Below are positions 47,746-57,092 of a stretch of 64,000 nt of DNA, one piece after another. The DNA is from Lederbergia citrisecunda. GTDB lineage: Bacteria > Bacillota > Bacilli > Bacillales > Bacillaceae_C. A program made the position numbers and the translations under genes. The stretch covers positions 1,809,001 to 1,873,000 of the forward strand of contig NZ_JAGYPJ010000001.1 of assembly GCF_018343695.1 (NCBI RefSeq). The letters run 5' to 3'. The notes below the pieces were generated by a model that was not told the DNA's origin, did no database searches, and worked only from the letters and a program-made list of their open reading frames with translations. The first letter of the stretch is position 1, and each line of letters opens with the position of its first letter.

Positions 47746-48807
47746 TTAAAACCTACCACTATTAACTTTTTCTGGTCTTGTTACTGGCTCTGTTAGGGCT
47801 TCGCCTTTTTCATTCACCACTTCACTACTTCCGTTAACCATGACTTTAACACTTTCAATGCCAGTTTGTTCGGTTAAGGACAAGACAAGCGAACGTAATG
47901 TTTCATCTGATATCACTTTATTTTCACTATTTCCAAGTATCGCTTCATTAAAATTAAGTGTTACTACATGATCTTCAATCTTCGGATCTTCAACAAGTTT
48001 AACCTCATCAACTAAACCTGTTACGAGAGCTGTCAACATTCCTGGACCTTCAACAAGTTCATTTATTACGGCTACTACGTCATCTTTCACCGTATTTGAC
48101 ACTCTCCGAGTAACAGGTACATAGTTAAAATCTTCGCCTATTTGTGTTAAATAATAAACAGTAACCGGGCGAGTGTTTGTAATATCCGCTACGTTTGTAA
48201 ACTCCGTATTAATACCATCTGCACGACTCAATCCTTCATTGCTAATTGGCGTACCATTAGCAGGCATTTCTGTTAGAGGATAACCATTTACTCTAAGCTC
48301 CACCTTATCAATTGAATCAAATTGAGTTAAAGTCCAAGTAACTGCTTGCAATATTCTTTTTTCATCTTTAGGATCGTACGTAGTAAATTCTTCGGAAAAA
48401 TCAACGGTTGCCTTTCCTTCATGTACGTCTACATCCAATTCAGTTCCAGCAGGAAGGACGGTTCGAAAACCATTTGGTAAAATATCCGCTACCGGGCCAT
48501 CAGTAACGAGATACGATAACGCTTGTTTTGCAACACTTTCCGTTTGCGGTAGTGGCAATGATTGAGCTACTACAAAACCATTTTTGTCGATTAAATAAAT
48601 ATCCCTCATTACGACGTCTTTCTTTTCTTCCGCTGCCGTCTCTGCATCAGGAGAAGCATCAAGAGCCTCACCTTCTTTTAAATACGACACTTCTTTTGGC
48701 GGATCCAGACTTTCCTTCTCTTTACCGAAGAGACCGCAGCCCGATAAAAATATGCTCGTCGCCATTACTGCAGCTGTTGTTAAGGCTATTTTCGCCCTTA
48801 TTGACAT
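47746..48807 (-). CDS. gerM: GerM-type lipoprotein
   Basis: A 353-residue lipoprotein needed for sporulation and germination in B. subtilis. The lipobox is FLSGCG (Cys about 24). Two GerMN domains follow: about 70-185 (QALSYLVTDGP...VDFSEEF...WTLTQFDSIDKVELRVNG) and 215-335 (AVINELVEGPG...LVLSLTEQTGIESVKVMVNG). The ATG follows TAGGAGGGG. It sits before rph, as in B. subtilis. Confidence 0.94.
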   Translation of the reverse strand: MSIRAKIALTTAAVMATSIFLSGCGLFGKEKESLDPPKEVSYLKEGEALDASPDAETAAEEKKDVVMRDIYLIDKNGFVVAQSLPLPQTESVAKQALSYLVTDGPVADILPNGFRTVLPAGTELDVDVHEGKATVDFSEEFTTYDPKDEKRILQAVTWTLTQFDSIDKVELRVNGYPLTEMPANGTPISNEGLSRADGINTEFTNVADITNTRPVTVYYLTQIGEDFNYVPVTRRVSNTVKDDVVAVINELVEGPGMLTALVTGLVDEVKLVEDPKIEDHVVTLNFNEAILGNSENKVISDETLRSLVLSLTEQTGIESVKVMVNGSSEVVNEKGEALTEPVTRPEKVNSGRF

Positions 48808-48973
48808 TAAGTACCCCTCCTAAGACAGTTTGTACTACATGTATACGAGCTATGTCCCAGGAATAGACCGCTTGGCCAAAAGTTTATTAGAAAAGTGTTG
48901 GCGCCTTGATCATCTACTAAAAGAGTCATGGTGAAAAGTGCATTAAAGTTGATTAATTTACCTTATAGACACT

Positions 48974-49008
48974 TAAAACACCATCCAATAGATTTAAATG
49001 GTGTTTTA
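48974..49008 (-). terminator. Terminator of the phzF-like gene
   Basis: AAAACACCAT and ATGGTGTTTT form a 10-bp stem around 13 nt. Confidence 0.7.
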
Positions 49009-49053
49009 ACATATTCTTTTTATTTATATTAACCTCGTTGAGTAAATAGGAAA

Positions 49054-49917
49054 TTATAACCATTTTCCTTCTGCTACAACAAAAATTCTACCACCAACTT
49101 GTATTAGAAAGTTGTTAGCAATCTTTTTAGCTTGTACTTTCAATAGTGACTTTCTCCCTATGGAATAGCCTTGTTCGACTCTATAATTAATATTATTTTT
49201 ACCCAAAAAGTTGTGTTCTAATAAATACCCTGCTAAGTTCCCATTAGCACTACCAGTTGCAGGGTCTTCTAAATGACCTGATGTAAACATAAAAACTCTT
49301 GCGTGTAAATCGTTTTCAGGATGTATCGTTTCCTCTGTAAAAATAAGAAGATTAGCATTTCCTATTTTCTCTAAAATTTCATCATATACATTATGATTTA
49401 TTTTACATCGATTAATCGCATCTAATGTATTCACATTCACAATAATGCTCGGTAAACCCGTCGAAACTACTTGAACTGGGTAGTCGCTATTTATATCCTC
49501 TATACCAATTTGCAGAGTTTTAGCAATCGTTTCAATATCAATTTCAGTGCCAAAAACAGGTTGGTTTTGTGTCATCCAAGCATATTGTTCTTCAAATACT
49601 ACAGGAACTTGGCCAACGTTAAGGTTTAGTTTAATTTCAGTCGCTTCTTTATCTTCTAAGAAACGTTGAATGATATAAGCAGTACCAATTGTAGGATGTC
49701 CTGCAAACGGTATTTCTGAATCGGGCGTAAAGATTTTCACATCATACCCACCGTTCCTTTGTAATCCTGACTTAATGAAAGTCGTCTCAGAAAAATTAAT
49801 TTCTTTAGCAATAGCTTGCATTTCCTCTTGGCCTATATTTCCATCAGGAAGACAAACCGCTAATTGATTTCCCTCATATTTGTTTTCTGCAAAAACATCA
49901 ACAATATAAAATTTCAC
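49054..49917 (-). CDS. PhzF-family isomerase/epimerase
   Basis: A 287-residue diaminopimelate-epimerase-fold protein. The PhzF signatures are GNQLAVCLPDG, INFSETTFI (catalytic Glu), FAGHPTIGTAY and DPATGSANGNLAGYLL. In phenazine producers PhzF isomerises DHHA. No other phenazine gene is near, and most Bacillus members have unknown substrates. The start is GTG 49917 with AAGGGGAG at 8 nt. It is one of three genes inserted between gerM and racE relative to B. subtilis. Confidence 0.9.
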   Translation of the reverse strand: MKFYIVDVFAENKYEGNQLAVCLPDGNIGQEEMQAIAKEINFSETTFIKSGLQRNGGYDVKIFTPDSEIPFAGHPTIGTAYIIQRFLEDKEATEIKLNLNVGQVPVVFEEQYAWMTQNQPVFGTEIDIETIAKTLQIGIEDINSDYPVQVVSTGLPSIIVNVNTLDAINRCKINHNVYDEILEKIGNANLLIFTEETIHPENDLHARVFMFTSGHLEDPATGSANGNLAGYLLEHNFLGKNNINYRVEQGYSIGRKSLLKVQAKKIANNFLIQVGGRIFVVAEGKWL

Positions 49918-50321
49918 CTAATTACTCCCCTTTTAGAATAAGGCTGTTGTCGTAAAGTTTGTTGTTTTGTAAAATCCCAAAAGCCGGCTTTTACACCTAA
50001 ACAATGAAGTATAGCTGTTCTTATAAAATTGGAAGCTCTTTTCTCAGCAGGTTCAAATCAATCTCTTATTATTAAAATTTATATGAAATAGCAACAATGT
50101 TTGAGAAAAGAGCCTAGAATAATAATAGCAGGTATATTCATTTTTTAATATTTAAAATTTAACTAACTCCCCCTTCCACTACAATAAAATTAATCAACTT
50201 AACTTTCTTCTAATTGTTTTTATTCATCCCTGATATAGAAGCAGCTGACACCGCATTAAGAATCTAAAGCTCTTTTTTCAGGCAAAGAGTTACGATAAAG
50301 GAAATATGAAGATCCAGATAA
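49918..50321. other. Intergenic stretch with a candidate 12-bp inverted repeat
   Basis: No gene is seen. GCTCTTTTCTCA (50035-50046) and TGAGAAAAGAGC (50102-50113) are perfect inverted copies 55 bp apart. The preceding 100 bp (GGCTGTTGTCGTAAAG... and AAAAGCCGGCTTTTAC) look like a degenerate mobile-element remnant. The rest is AT-rich without recognisable sites. Confidence 0.4.
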
Positions 50322-50355
50322 TATAAAAAAGAAGGTGGGGAGAATCCCACCTTCT
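50322..50355 (-). terminator. Terminator of the cwlO-like gene
   Basis: AGAAGGTGGG and CCCACCTTCT form a 10-bp stem, followed on the minus strand by TTTTTATAT. Confidence 0.88.
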
Positions 50356-50369
50356 ACTTTCAAAATCTA

Positions 50370-51644
50370 TTACTCTACAACTCTACGAACATGTCCTTTA
50401 AAAGCATTTTTCCAATACGTATTACTTAATGAGTCAATCGATACTCCGTGAGAACTATTACTATTTAAAAATGTTCCATTTCCTAAATATATACCAACAT
50501 GACCATTTGTTTTATACGTATTGAAGAAGATTAAATCTCCCCTCTTCATCTCAGACGTACTGACTTTTTTTCCTTGAGTGGCCAATGCACTTGTTGAACG
50601 ACCAATATTCACACCCGCTGAAGCATATGCCCAATGAACAAAACCCGAACAGTCAAATCTTCTATTTTTGACATCTATAGCTCCCCAACTATAAGACGAT
50701 CTCCCGACCATAGTAGAACCAACTTGTATTGCCTTTTCGATGGCTGATGAATTATGACTGACAGTTGGCTTGGAAGGAGCGGCAGGTTCTTCCTTTTCAA
50801 CTTTGTTGTCTTTAGATGGAGTAACTACGTCTTCGTGTTTCTCTGATTTTCCATTATGTTTGATTGGCTCAGCTGTATTAGTTTTATCTGTAGCAATTCT
50901 TTCGTTGTTCTCATCCGCTACAATTGAATTTCTTCTTTCTGCTTCTTTTGCTTTTTCAACTAAAATGGCTTTTTGATTTTGCAAATCGTTTAATTGCCTG
51001 CTTGCTTCTTTTCGTTGTTCTTCCATAGATGCAAGCATGCTATTTTTGTCATTGATTTGATATGTTAGTTGTACTTTTAGTTCTTCCACTTCTTTTAATT
51101 CATTTTGAACTTTATCTAGCTTCTTTTTCAAATCTGACTCTGACTTTTTAAGTGCAGCTTTATCCTCTTCCTGTTCTTGCAAAATACTTTTATCAGCAGA
51201 AAAAATAGTGTTTATGACAAATGCGCGATCTACAAAGTCACTAAAACTTTCGGCACCTAACAGAATATCCAAATAACTCGTTGCTCCACCACTTGTCTGG
51301 ATGCTACGAGCACGCTTTTTTAAAAGTTCTAGGCGCGCTTCCATCCGTTTCTCCAATTCAATAATATTATTTTCTAATTGCTTAGCTTCTTTTTGTGTTT
51401 TTGATATATCATTTTTTGTTGATGCTATTTTCTCGTTCGTTTGAGTAACCTGAGAATCTAATTGTCCCAGCGTTTCTTTCATTTCTTGCTCTTGTTGTTG
51501 AATGTCGTTGATTTCTTGCTGTTTCATCTGAATCTCTTGATCTATATTTTCATCGGCAAAAACTGTAACACTTGGAAAAGAGGTAAATAATACACTAGCT
51601 CCAAGTAGAACTGCAAAGCTTGAAGCCATAAATCTATTTTTCAC
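50370..51644 (-). CDS. cwlO: CwlO-like D,L-endopeptidase (NlpC/P60)
   Basis: A 424-residue secreted peptidoglycan hydrolase. The signal peptide ends VFA-DEN (cleavage after about Ala30). Two long coiled coils (about 31-115 and 150-245) flank a segment [15 protein letters not shown] Lys/Glu/Pro linker leads to the NlpC/P60 domain (about 305-424) with Cys332 in [10 protein letters not shown], His382 in GHVGIYLG and Asn394 as the likely third residue. B. subtilis CwlO has this design, cuts stem peptides and is activated by FtsEX for elongation. The long leader upstream fits cwlO, whose 5' region is unusually long. Confidence 0.88.
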   Translation of the reverse strand: MKNRFMASSFAVLLGASVLFTSFPSVTVFADENIDQEIQMKQQEINDIQQQEQEMKETLGQLDSQVTQTNEKIASTKNDISKTQKEAKQLENNIIELEKRMEARLELLKKRARSIQTSGGATSYLDILLGAESFSDFVDRAFVINTIFSADKSILQEQEEDKAALKKSESDLKKKLDKVQNELKEVEELKVQLTYQINDKNSMLASMEEQRKEASRQLNDLQNQKAILVEKAKEAERRNSIVADENNERIATDKTNTAEPIKHNGKSEKHEDVVTPSKDNKVEKEEPAAPSKPTVSHNSSAIEKAIQVGSTMVGRSSYSWGAIDVKNRRFDCSGFVHWAYASAGVNIGRSTSALATQGKKVSTSEMKRGDLIFFNTYKTNGHVGIYLGNGTFLNSNSSHGVSIDSLSNTYWKNAFKGHVRRVVE

Positions 51645-52041
51645 TGTTAGTTTCCCCCTGTTTTTTATAAAAAATTTTCTAATATAAGATAGAACTGTAT
51701 TATGCTGAAATTTTAGTATATGAGGAGTTGTCTTTACAGAGTTGATTGTGATTTAAACGTAATGTGGAGATGTAGTATATTTGTGGAATAATGTTATATG
51801 AAAAATGTCTCATCTTCATTTTAAGTCCAAAATAGACGAATCCCCTTACTAGTCTTAAACTCCCATTATAAATTGAACTTCTTGTGTAATTAAAACGTAA
51901 AAGAAATATGCTATATTTCTTTATGTAATATATAATTTCAATAGAAAAACACTATAATCTCTTATTTCTAGATAAATTATAACATCATTTTTCGCCAATC
52001 AGACTTTACAATCATCTTCCAATATTGTTTCAATTTGATTA
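51645..52041. other. Long AT-rich upstream region of cwlO
   Basis: About 400 bp without a gene. On the minus strand several TATAAT-like boxes occur (for example in GATGTTATAATTTATC near 51975 and ATTTATAATGGG near 51866). No full WalR-type double TGT box was found. It is consistent with several promoters or a long untranslated leader. Confidence 0.4.
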
Positions 52042-52068
52042 CAAAAGGAACGTTAGTTCTCCTTTTCA
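52042..52068 (-). terminator. Weak terminator after the HtrA-like gene
   Basis: Minus-strand AAAAGGAGAAC and GTTCCTTTT pair with a small bulge around TAAC, followed by TGTAATC. Confidence 0.45.
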
Positions 52069-52265
52069 ATTTAAGAAAGTATGGGACAAAGATCATAGTT
52101 GACAAGTTTTGATTACGTAAAAAGACGGAGGTATATATCCTTCTAACACCCTTTTACATCTATTTAACTTGTCTATGTAGTGGTGAATTGAGGACAAAAT
52201 GGCATGGGGTGACACGTGAGGAGAGATTGTATACTTTGCAAAAAAATATCTGAATCCTTTAACAA

Positions 52266-53105
52266 TCACCCCTCTTCTAATGATTTATTCCTTTTTTTTG
52301 CGAAAAACTCTTGAATTGGTATAATTAGACCAACTTTTCCATATTCCTCATGTTTCATCGTCGCAAAAACGACTCCAATGACCTGACCCTCTTCATTAAG
52401 AACCGGGCTACCGCTATTCCCTCTATAAACAGGTGCTTTGATCATGACAACCTCATCTTCCCAATCTGTTAACTTTATATAGTCAATAATCGTACCTTCA
52501 TTTACAATTCCTTGAAAACGAAGAGGATTCCCAATAAACAAAATTCGTTGATCTCCAACGATATTCGGTCGGTCAGCAAGTTGTAAATATGGCAAGTTTT
52601 CCTCGTTTATTTCTAGTAATGCGAGATCAACGTCCGGATATATATCAACAACATCTGCTATAAACATTCCATCATCCGGAAATGCCACAGTAACTCGTTC
52701 ATTTCCATCTATGACATGGAAATTGGTTAATATCTTTCCATCGCTAGATATAGAAAAGCCTGTACCTTTACTGTCTCCTGTCACAATCGTAACGACTGAT
52801 TTTTTATATAATTGAATATCTCTATCTACTGATAATTTAGTAGATGTTTTTAAAAATTCAATTGCTGGGATTGAATAGATTTCAAAGAAAAATGAAAATG
52901 AGCTAAATAGAAATATTGTCGCCATAAGCCAAAACATCCATTTCGGCATCATACGTTTAGATTGTGGAGTTTCTCTTTCTCTAGCTGCTTTTTCTAGTGC
53001 CTCACGCTGGGCTTCTTTAACTAGCTCGTACATTTCCTCATCATCAATGTCTTCAGTTAGATCACTATCAACATGGCCATATGTATCTTTATTTATATCT
53101 TCCAT
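52266..53105 (-). CDS. Membrane-anchored HtrA-like trypsin-type protease
   Basis: A 279-residue S1C-type serine protease lacking a PDZ domain. The acidic cytoplasmic N-terminus (about 1-50) is helical. A membrane helix (about 56-76) anchors an outside domain with the triad His130 (LTNFHVI), Asp160 (YPDVDLALL) and Ser231 (GNSGSPV). Bacillus HtrA/HtrB/YyxA proteins normally carry a PDZ domain, so this is a short variant. It may handle misfolded secreted proteins. It lies between racE and cwlO, is an insertion relative to B. subtilis, and has its own ribosome site (AGGAGGTGAAGTG). Confidence 0.88.
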   Translation of the reverse strand: MEDINKDTYGHVDSDLTEDIDDEEMYELVKEAQREALEKAARERETPQSKRMMPKWMFWLMATIFLFSSFSFFFEIYSIPAIEFLKTSTKLSVDRDIQLYKKSVVTIVTGDSKGTGFSISSDGKILTNFHVIDGNERVTVAFPDDGMFIADVVDIYPDVDLALLEINEENLPYLQLADRPNIVGDQRILFIGNPLRFQGIVNEGTIIDYIKLTDWEDEVVMIKAPVYRGNSGSPVLNEEGQVIGVVFATMKHEEYGKVGLIIPIQEFFAKKRNKSLEEG

Positions 53106-53169
53106 TTCACTTCACCTCCTGCAAAAGTAAATAAAACGGGTATAAAAAGAAATTAACAAATGAAAATAG

Positions 53170-53200
53170 ATAAAGAAAAGCAGCTCAACTTGTGGGCTGC
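53170..53200 (-). terminator. Terminator of racE
   Basis: Minus-strand GCAGCCCACAAG and TTGAGCTGC pair, followed by TTTTCTTT. Confidence 0.75.
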
Positions 53201-53206
53201 ATTCAA

Positions 53207-54028
53207 TCATAAAAATAATTCTTTTTCTTGATTTGCAAGATTGGCAAACTCAATATGTAAATCATTTTCATTTAACCAATCACAAGCAATGCGCTTAAAG
53301 ATTTTCCTAGAACCTGTAGTGAAAAAAATATGTTCTGGCTTTTCCGGTGATTCATTCAATAGATTTTTATAATCTAATATTGTACTCACTTCTTGCGCAG
53401 TTTCCTCACCTGAACTAATTACTTTTACATTCGGTCCCATTACATTTTCTATGATGGGACCAAGAAGTGGATAATGTGTACAACCAAGAACAAGAGTATC
53501 AATCCCACTGCCTATTAGAGGTGTCAATGTTTCTGCTACTACTTTCTTCGCTACATTGCTTTGATATTCAAAACTTTCTACAATTGGAACAAATTTAGGA
53601 CAAGCGAGTTGGAGTACCTCTACTTGATTGTTAATCAATTTGAGTTCCCGGGCATACGCCTCACTTTTAATTGTTCCGATTGTTCCAAGTATCCCAATTT
53701 TTTTATTTTCGGTCACTTTTAATGCCGCTCTCGATCCAGGTGAAATTACACCGACTACGGGAATATTTAGGATAGATTTTAATTCTTCTAAAACAACTGC
53801 AGTAGCTGTGTTGCAGGCAATAACGAGCATTTTGATATCACGTTTTATTAAAAAACCTGCCATTTGTAGGGTGAATCTTCTAACTTCCTCAACTGGACGT
53901 GGTCCATAAGGACAGCGAGCTGTATCTCCTACATAATATATAATCTCATTTGGCATTTGCCTCATGATTTCTTTTGCGACTGTCAGGCCGCCTACTCCCG
54001 AATCTATAACTCCTATTGCCTGTTCCAA
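53207..54028 (-). CDS. racE: Glutamate racemase
   Basis: A 273-residue cofactor-independent racemase making D-glutamate for peptidoglycan (and poly-gamma-glutamate where present). [19 protein letters not shown], and the two catalytic cysteines ACNTAT (Cys72) and GCTHYPLL (Cys183) are all present. It is called racE by synteny with B. subtilis, where racE follows ysmB. The murI name also applies. Confidence 0.96.
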   Translation of the reverse strand: MEQAIGVIDSGVGGLTVAKEIMRQMPNEIIYYVGDTARCPYGPRPVEEVRRFTLQMAGFLIKRDIKMLVIACNTATAVVLEELKSILNIPVVGVISPGSRAALKVTENKKIGILGTIGTIKSEAYARELKLINNQVEVLQLACPKFVPIVESFEYQSNVAKKVVAETLTPLIGSGIDTLVLGCTHYPLLGPIIENVMGPNVKVISSGEETAQEVSTILDYKNLLNESPEKPEHIFFTTGSRKIFKRIACDWLNENDLHIEFANLANQEKELFL

Positions 54029-54206
54029 TTTTTCCGCCTCTTCTAGTAGTCGACGCCGAATGTATAAAAGCCATAAGCCCTAGCTTTAAAACATAGCTAG
54101 TTTCTGATACAGCCGGCGCCTTCCAATTTAGTATCGTGTCGCTTTTGCGCCTAACCTTGACCATTACATTTTTTCAGTATCTTTTACTATAAAAAGAAAT
54201 GATACA

Positions 54207-54665
54207 TTATTCCTGGCGCATTACCTTGTGTAATCTAGATAAGTTGTCCTTTAACATCAATACTTCTTCTGCTGTAAAATCATTCAATACATCTTGCAAA
54301 TAACCTTGTCGTTTCTTAATCACTTCATCAATTATTTTTTCGCCCTTATCTAATAAATGTATTCTAACAACCCTGCGATCTTTTGGATCCCTTATACGCA
54401 TGACTAATTCTTTTTTTTCCATTCTATCAATTAAATCAGTTGTCGTGCTACAGGCAAGATACATTTTATTGGATAAATCTCCAATCGTCATGTCGCCTTC
54501 TTCAAAAAGCCATTGAAGGGCAACAAACTGTGGAGGAGTGATTGAAAAATCTGTTAGTAACTCTCTGCCTTTTTGTTTAATGATAGCCGAAATATATCGG
54601 AGATCTTTTTCTAACTCAGCAACAACTTTCTCATTATGCTGCAGGAGCTGTTTTTCATCCATCAT
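54207..54665 (-). CDS. ysmB: YsmB-like MarR-family regulator
   Basis: A 152-residue MarR-type winged-helix dimer. The dimer helices are at the ends (KVVAELEKDLRYIS and LKDNLSRLHKVMRQ). The recognition region is MTIGDLSNKMYLACSTTTDLIDRMEKKELV, with wing RIRDPKDRRVVRI. Start ATG 54665 follows GGGAG. A further 43 upstream codons are open but have no ribosome site. It precedes racE, as in B. subtilis; target genes are unknown. Confidence 0.9.
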   Translation of the reverse strand: MMDEKQLLQHNEKVVAELEKDLRYISAIIKQKGRELLTDFSITPPQFVALQWLFEEGDMTIGDLSNKMYLACSTTTDLIDRMEKKELVMRIRDPKDRRVVRIHLLDKGEKIIDEVIKKRQGYLQDVLNDFTAEEVLMLKDNLSRLHKVMRQE

Positions 54666-54777
54666 TATCAGCAACTCCCTATATCCTTTTATTGCATTGT
54701 CTCTTTTTTTTAGCAAAATTTCAACATATTTCAATGATTGAATAATATAAATTGTGAATAATGATTTATTATAATAC

Positions 54778-54815
54778 AAAGAGGCTGCTCCCAAAATGGT
54801 GTGCAGCCTCTTCTA
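54778..54815. terminator. Terminator between ysmB and the sugar cluster
   Basis: AAAGAGGCTGC and GCAGCCTCTT form a 10-bp stem around 14 nt. The minus-strand side ends TTTG and then runs into the ysmB promoter region (TATTATAAT). Confidence 0.75.
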
Positions 54816-54823
54816 TCATACTA

Positions 54824-55672
54824 TTATTGTAATTCTGCGGCAGCATATACTTTTGCATAAGCTTTGCCAGACTTTTCTGCTAATGAATTTGCAGCTTCTG
54901 TTAACGGCTCTTTAGTTAATATTTCCTGGGCAACTGAACCTTTATATCCAATTTGATCTAATGTTTTTAAGAATCCTACTAAATCAATGATTCCTTCACC
55001 TGGATATAGACGATCATTATCTAGAACTTCTTCCAGCGGGACATCTTTTGCATCATTTAAATGAACATGAGTAATTTGCTCAGGACGTAAAGCGGCTAAC
55101 TCTTCAATTGTGCCGCCAATTGTGTACCAATGATAACTATCCAGCAATAGACCAACATTAGGCTCGCCAATAGCATCAATCCAGTCCAGTGTATCTTTCA
55201 TTTCCCAAATAAATGGATTTTTCCAAGCTGTTCTTAGATGATGTGGACCAACAAATTCCAAGCCAAGACTTATTCCATATTCATTTAAAATTTGTGCACA
55301 TAGTCTTAAACGTTTTGTTACTAAAGCCATAAAATGTGCAGCGTTGTAATCAGTTGCAGGTAGAACATATGTACAGCAGCTAGTGCAGCCAAATTCAGAA
55401 GCAATTTTTGCATCTTCTAGTAAAGTGCTTAATCCTTCCTTAAATTGTTCCTCCGAATGTCTCCATTCTAAAGGTAATCCGATAGAACCAATTGTCACTT
55501 CGTGCTCATTTAAAAACGCTTTCGCATTTTCCAAACCTTTTTCCTCTGCAAAATCTCTTAATTCTTGTCCAGATGTATCAACGGACCCAAATCCATTTTC
55601 AGATGCTAGAATGATAAGTTCCTCTAAATTTTTCACATGTCCTAAACCAGCTGTACTTAACCCCTTAATCAT
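54824..55672 (-). CDS. Sugar phosphate isomerase/epimerase-like TIM barrel (1)
   Basis: A 282-residue AP-endonuclease-2/xylose-isomerase-like TIM barrel. The divalent-metal ligands are visible as LGLEFVGPHHLRT (Glu), GLLLDSYHWY (Asp), THVHLNDAKD (His) and AQEIL (Glu). Family members isomerise or epimerise free or phosphorylated sugars and inositols; substrate unknown. ATG 55672 has a GAGGGGG site. It forms a single-gene unit downstream of the main cluster, separated by repeat 2d. Confidence 0.85.
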   Translation of the reverse strand: MIKGLSTAGLGHVKNLEELIILASENGFGSVDTSGQELRDFAEEKGLENAKAFLNEHEVTIGSIGLPLEWRHSEEQFKEGLSTLLEDAKIASEFGCTSCCTYVLPATDYNAAHFMALVTKRLRLCAQILNEYGISLGLEFVGPHHLRTAWKNPFIWEMKDTLDWIDAIGEPNVGLLLDSYHWYTIGGTIEELAALRPEQITHVHLNDAKDVPLEEVLDNDRLYPGEGIIDLVGFLKTLDQIGYKGSVAQEILTKEPLTEAANSLAEKSGKAYAKVYAAAELQ

Positions 55673-55769
55673 TGCCAAATTCCCCCTCTATTAATCTTTA
55701 CTAGATTATACCAATATTTTGTCAAATTAACGATTCTTGTTTCACTGAAAAGCTCTATAAACTTATTTG

Positions 55770-55914
55770 TTGATTTCCGTTATAGGTGCTCGCTTTGCGT
55801 GAGAGGTTATGGAATCTCTTCGGCGCATGAACCTCCTATGTAGTCTCCTTATACCATTTTCCCCGCTAAAGTATCGTACATTTCGCTCCACTAAACATTT
55901 TCGTAAAATCAACA
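55770..55914 (+). repeat. Interspersed repeat family 2, copy d
   Basis: Starts TTGATTTCCG, then GGTGCTCGCTTTGCG. It keeps GGCGC and GTCTCC landmarks and ends TTTCGCTCCA...AATCAAC. The tail carries about 17 extra bases. Moderately decayed. Confidence 0.6.
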
Positions 55915-56007
55915 ATGAACTTTAACAAAGAAATCATGAAAATAATCAGTTTGTTTAATAATCTTTCTCGTTTATTTTAATACAGATTATTTTCAAGTAA
56001 GTCTGCT

Positions 56008-56047
56008 AAAAAAGACCCGACAAGGAGAAACAATGTCAGGTCTTTCA
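56008..56047 (-). terminator. Terminator of the sugar-oxidation operon
   Basis: Minus-strand AAAGACCTGACA and TGTCGGGTCTTT form a 12-bp stem with a TTTTTT run. Confidence 0.85.
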
Positions 56048-56052
56048 TCGTT

Positions 56053-57039
56053 TTAGGAAATTACTTTGTCATTCTCTCCTAGAGGATTGTAACCTGCTGC
56101 TGTATAAATCATTTCTGTAAGCTTTACTACTTCTTTCGCAAACTGACCAGGAACCAACACTTCATGTTTGCCTAGAATGGCGTCGATGAAGCTTTTATCC
56201 TGATTCGTTGTTTGTTCCGGAAGTCTTGGAGTAATCGGCTCTTCTCTCAAACGACGGATTGTAATTTTTCCATTATCGTAGAAAATCCCACCATTATCTC
56301 CACAGAAAACGTATGTTTCATGCCAACATGGAGCATAACCAACGATATTTAAACCAGCAACTACCCCATTTTCAAAACGAATAGACGTAAATGAATCTAA
56401 TTCTACAGGTGACTGATGCTTTTGCATCTGTGTTGAAACTTCTAATGGTGATAAACCTGTCGTCCAAAGAAGGACATCGACGATATGACTTCCAGAATCC
56501 ATCAACATTCCTCCACCTGAAAGGGCTGGATCTTGCCTCCAGCTGCCGACAGTACCTTGACCCCACTCTTGATAAAGAGAAGCTGTTACAGATGTTAATT
56601 TTCCGATTTCACCTTTAGCGATTGCATCACGAATAAACAAAAACTCTGGTTGAAAATGTCGTTGGTACGATACTTGCAGTACTTTTCCAAGTTTTTCAGC
56701 TGTTTCAATCATCTCATCTGCTTCTTTTTGTGAACAAGCCATCGGTTTTTCAATTAACACGTGGCAACCGCTATTCATAACATCCATCGCTTGCTGGAAA
56801 TGAAGGGTATGAGGTGAACAAATCACTACTGCATCAAGTTCTGAATTCTCAAGCATCTCCTTATAATCCGTAAATTCTATAACACCTTCTAATTGGTGCT
56901 CCGAAATGATTCTTTCCCTGTTTTGAGCACTTGGATCTGTAATAGCGACAATTTCTGCCTCCTCTAGTTCTTTAAGCTGTCTTGCATGCCAATGTGCAAT
57001 GCCGCCAGTCCCAATCATCCCAACTCGAATTTTTCCCAT
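56053..57039 (-). CDS. Gfo/Idh/MocA-family oxidoreductase
   Basis: About 328 residues. The N-terminal Rossmann domain (VGMIGTGGIAHWHARQL, AITDPS) is followed by the family motif EKPMACS, whose Lys is catalytic, and a C-terminal alpha/beta domain (LMDSGSHIVDVLLW). These enzymes oxidise a sugar or inositol hydroxyl, often C3, to a ketone with NAD(P). Substrate unknown. ATG 57039 follows AAGGATG at 9 nt; the longer frame to 57075 is unsupported. It is the last gene of the operon. Confidence 0.9.
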   Translation of the reverse strand: MGKIRVGMIGTGGIAHWHARQLKELEEAEIVAITDPSAQNRERIISEHQLEGVIEFTDYKEMLENSELDAVVICSPHTLHFQQAMDVMNSGCHVLIEKPMACSQKEADEMIETAEKLGKVLQVSYQRHFQPEFLFIRDAIAKGEIGKLTSVTASLYQEWGQGTVGSWRQDPALSGGGMLMDSGSHIVDVLLWTTGLSPLEVSTQMQKHQSPVELDSFTSIRFENGVVAGLNIVGYAPCWHETYVFCGDNGGIFYDNGKITIRRLREEPITPRLPEQTTNQDKSFIDAILGKHEVLVPGQFAKEVVKLTEMIYTAAGYNPLGENDKVIS

Positions 57040-57092
57040 TATTATCGCATCCTTTTCATAGAATCTTTTACACAAATACTAAATGAATATGT

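Noticed and set aside
49054-49917. Phenazine biosynthesis cluster
   Set aside because: Only a PhzF-family protein is present; other phz genes are absent and the family has broad functions.
54029-54170. G+C-richer stretch between racE and ysmB with GGCGCC and GTCGAC words
   Set aside because: It could be a decayed family 1 repeat, but the order of landmarks does not match the other copies well enough.
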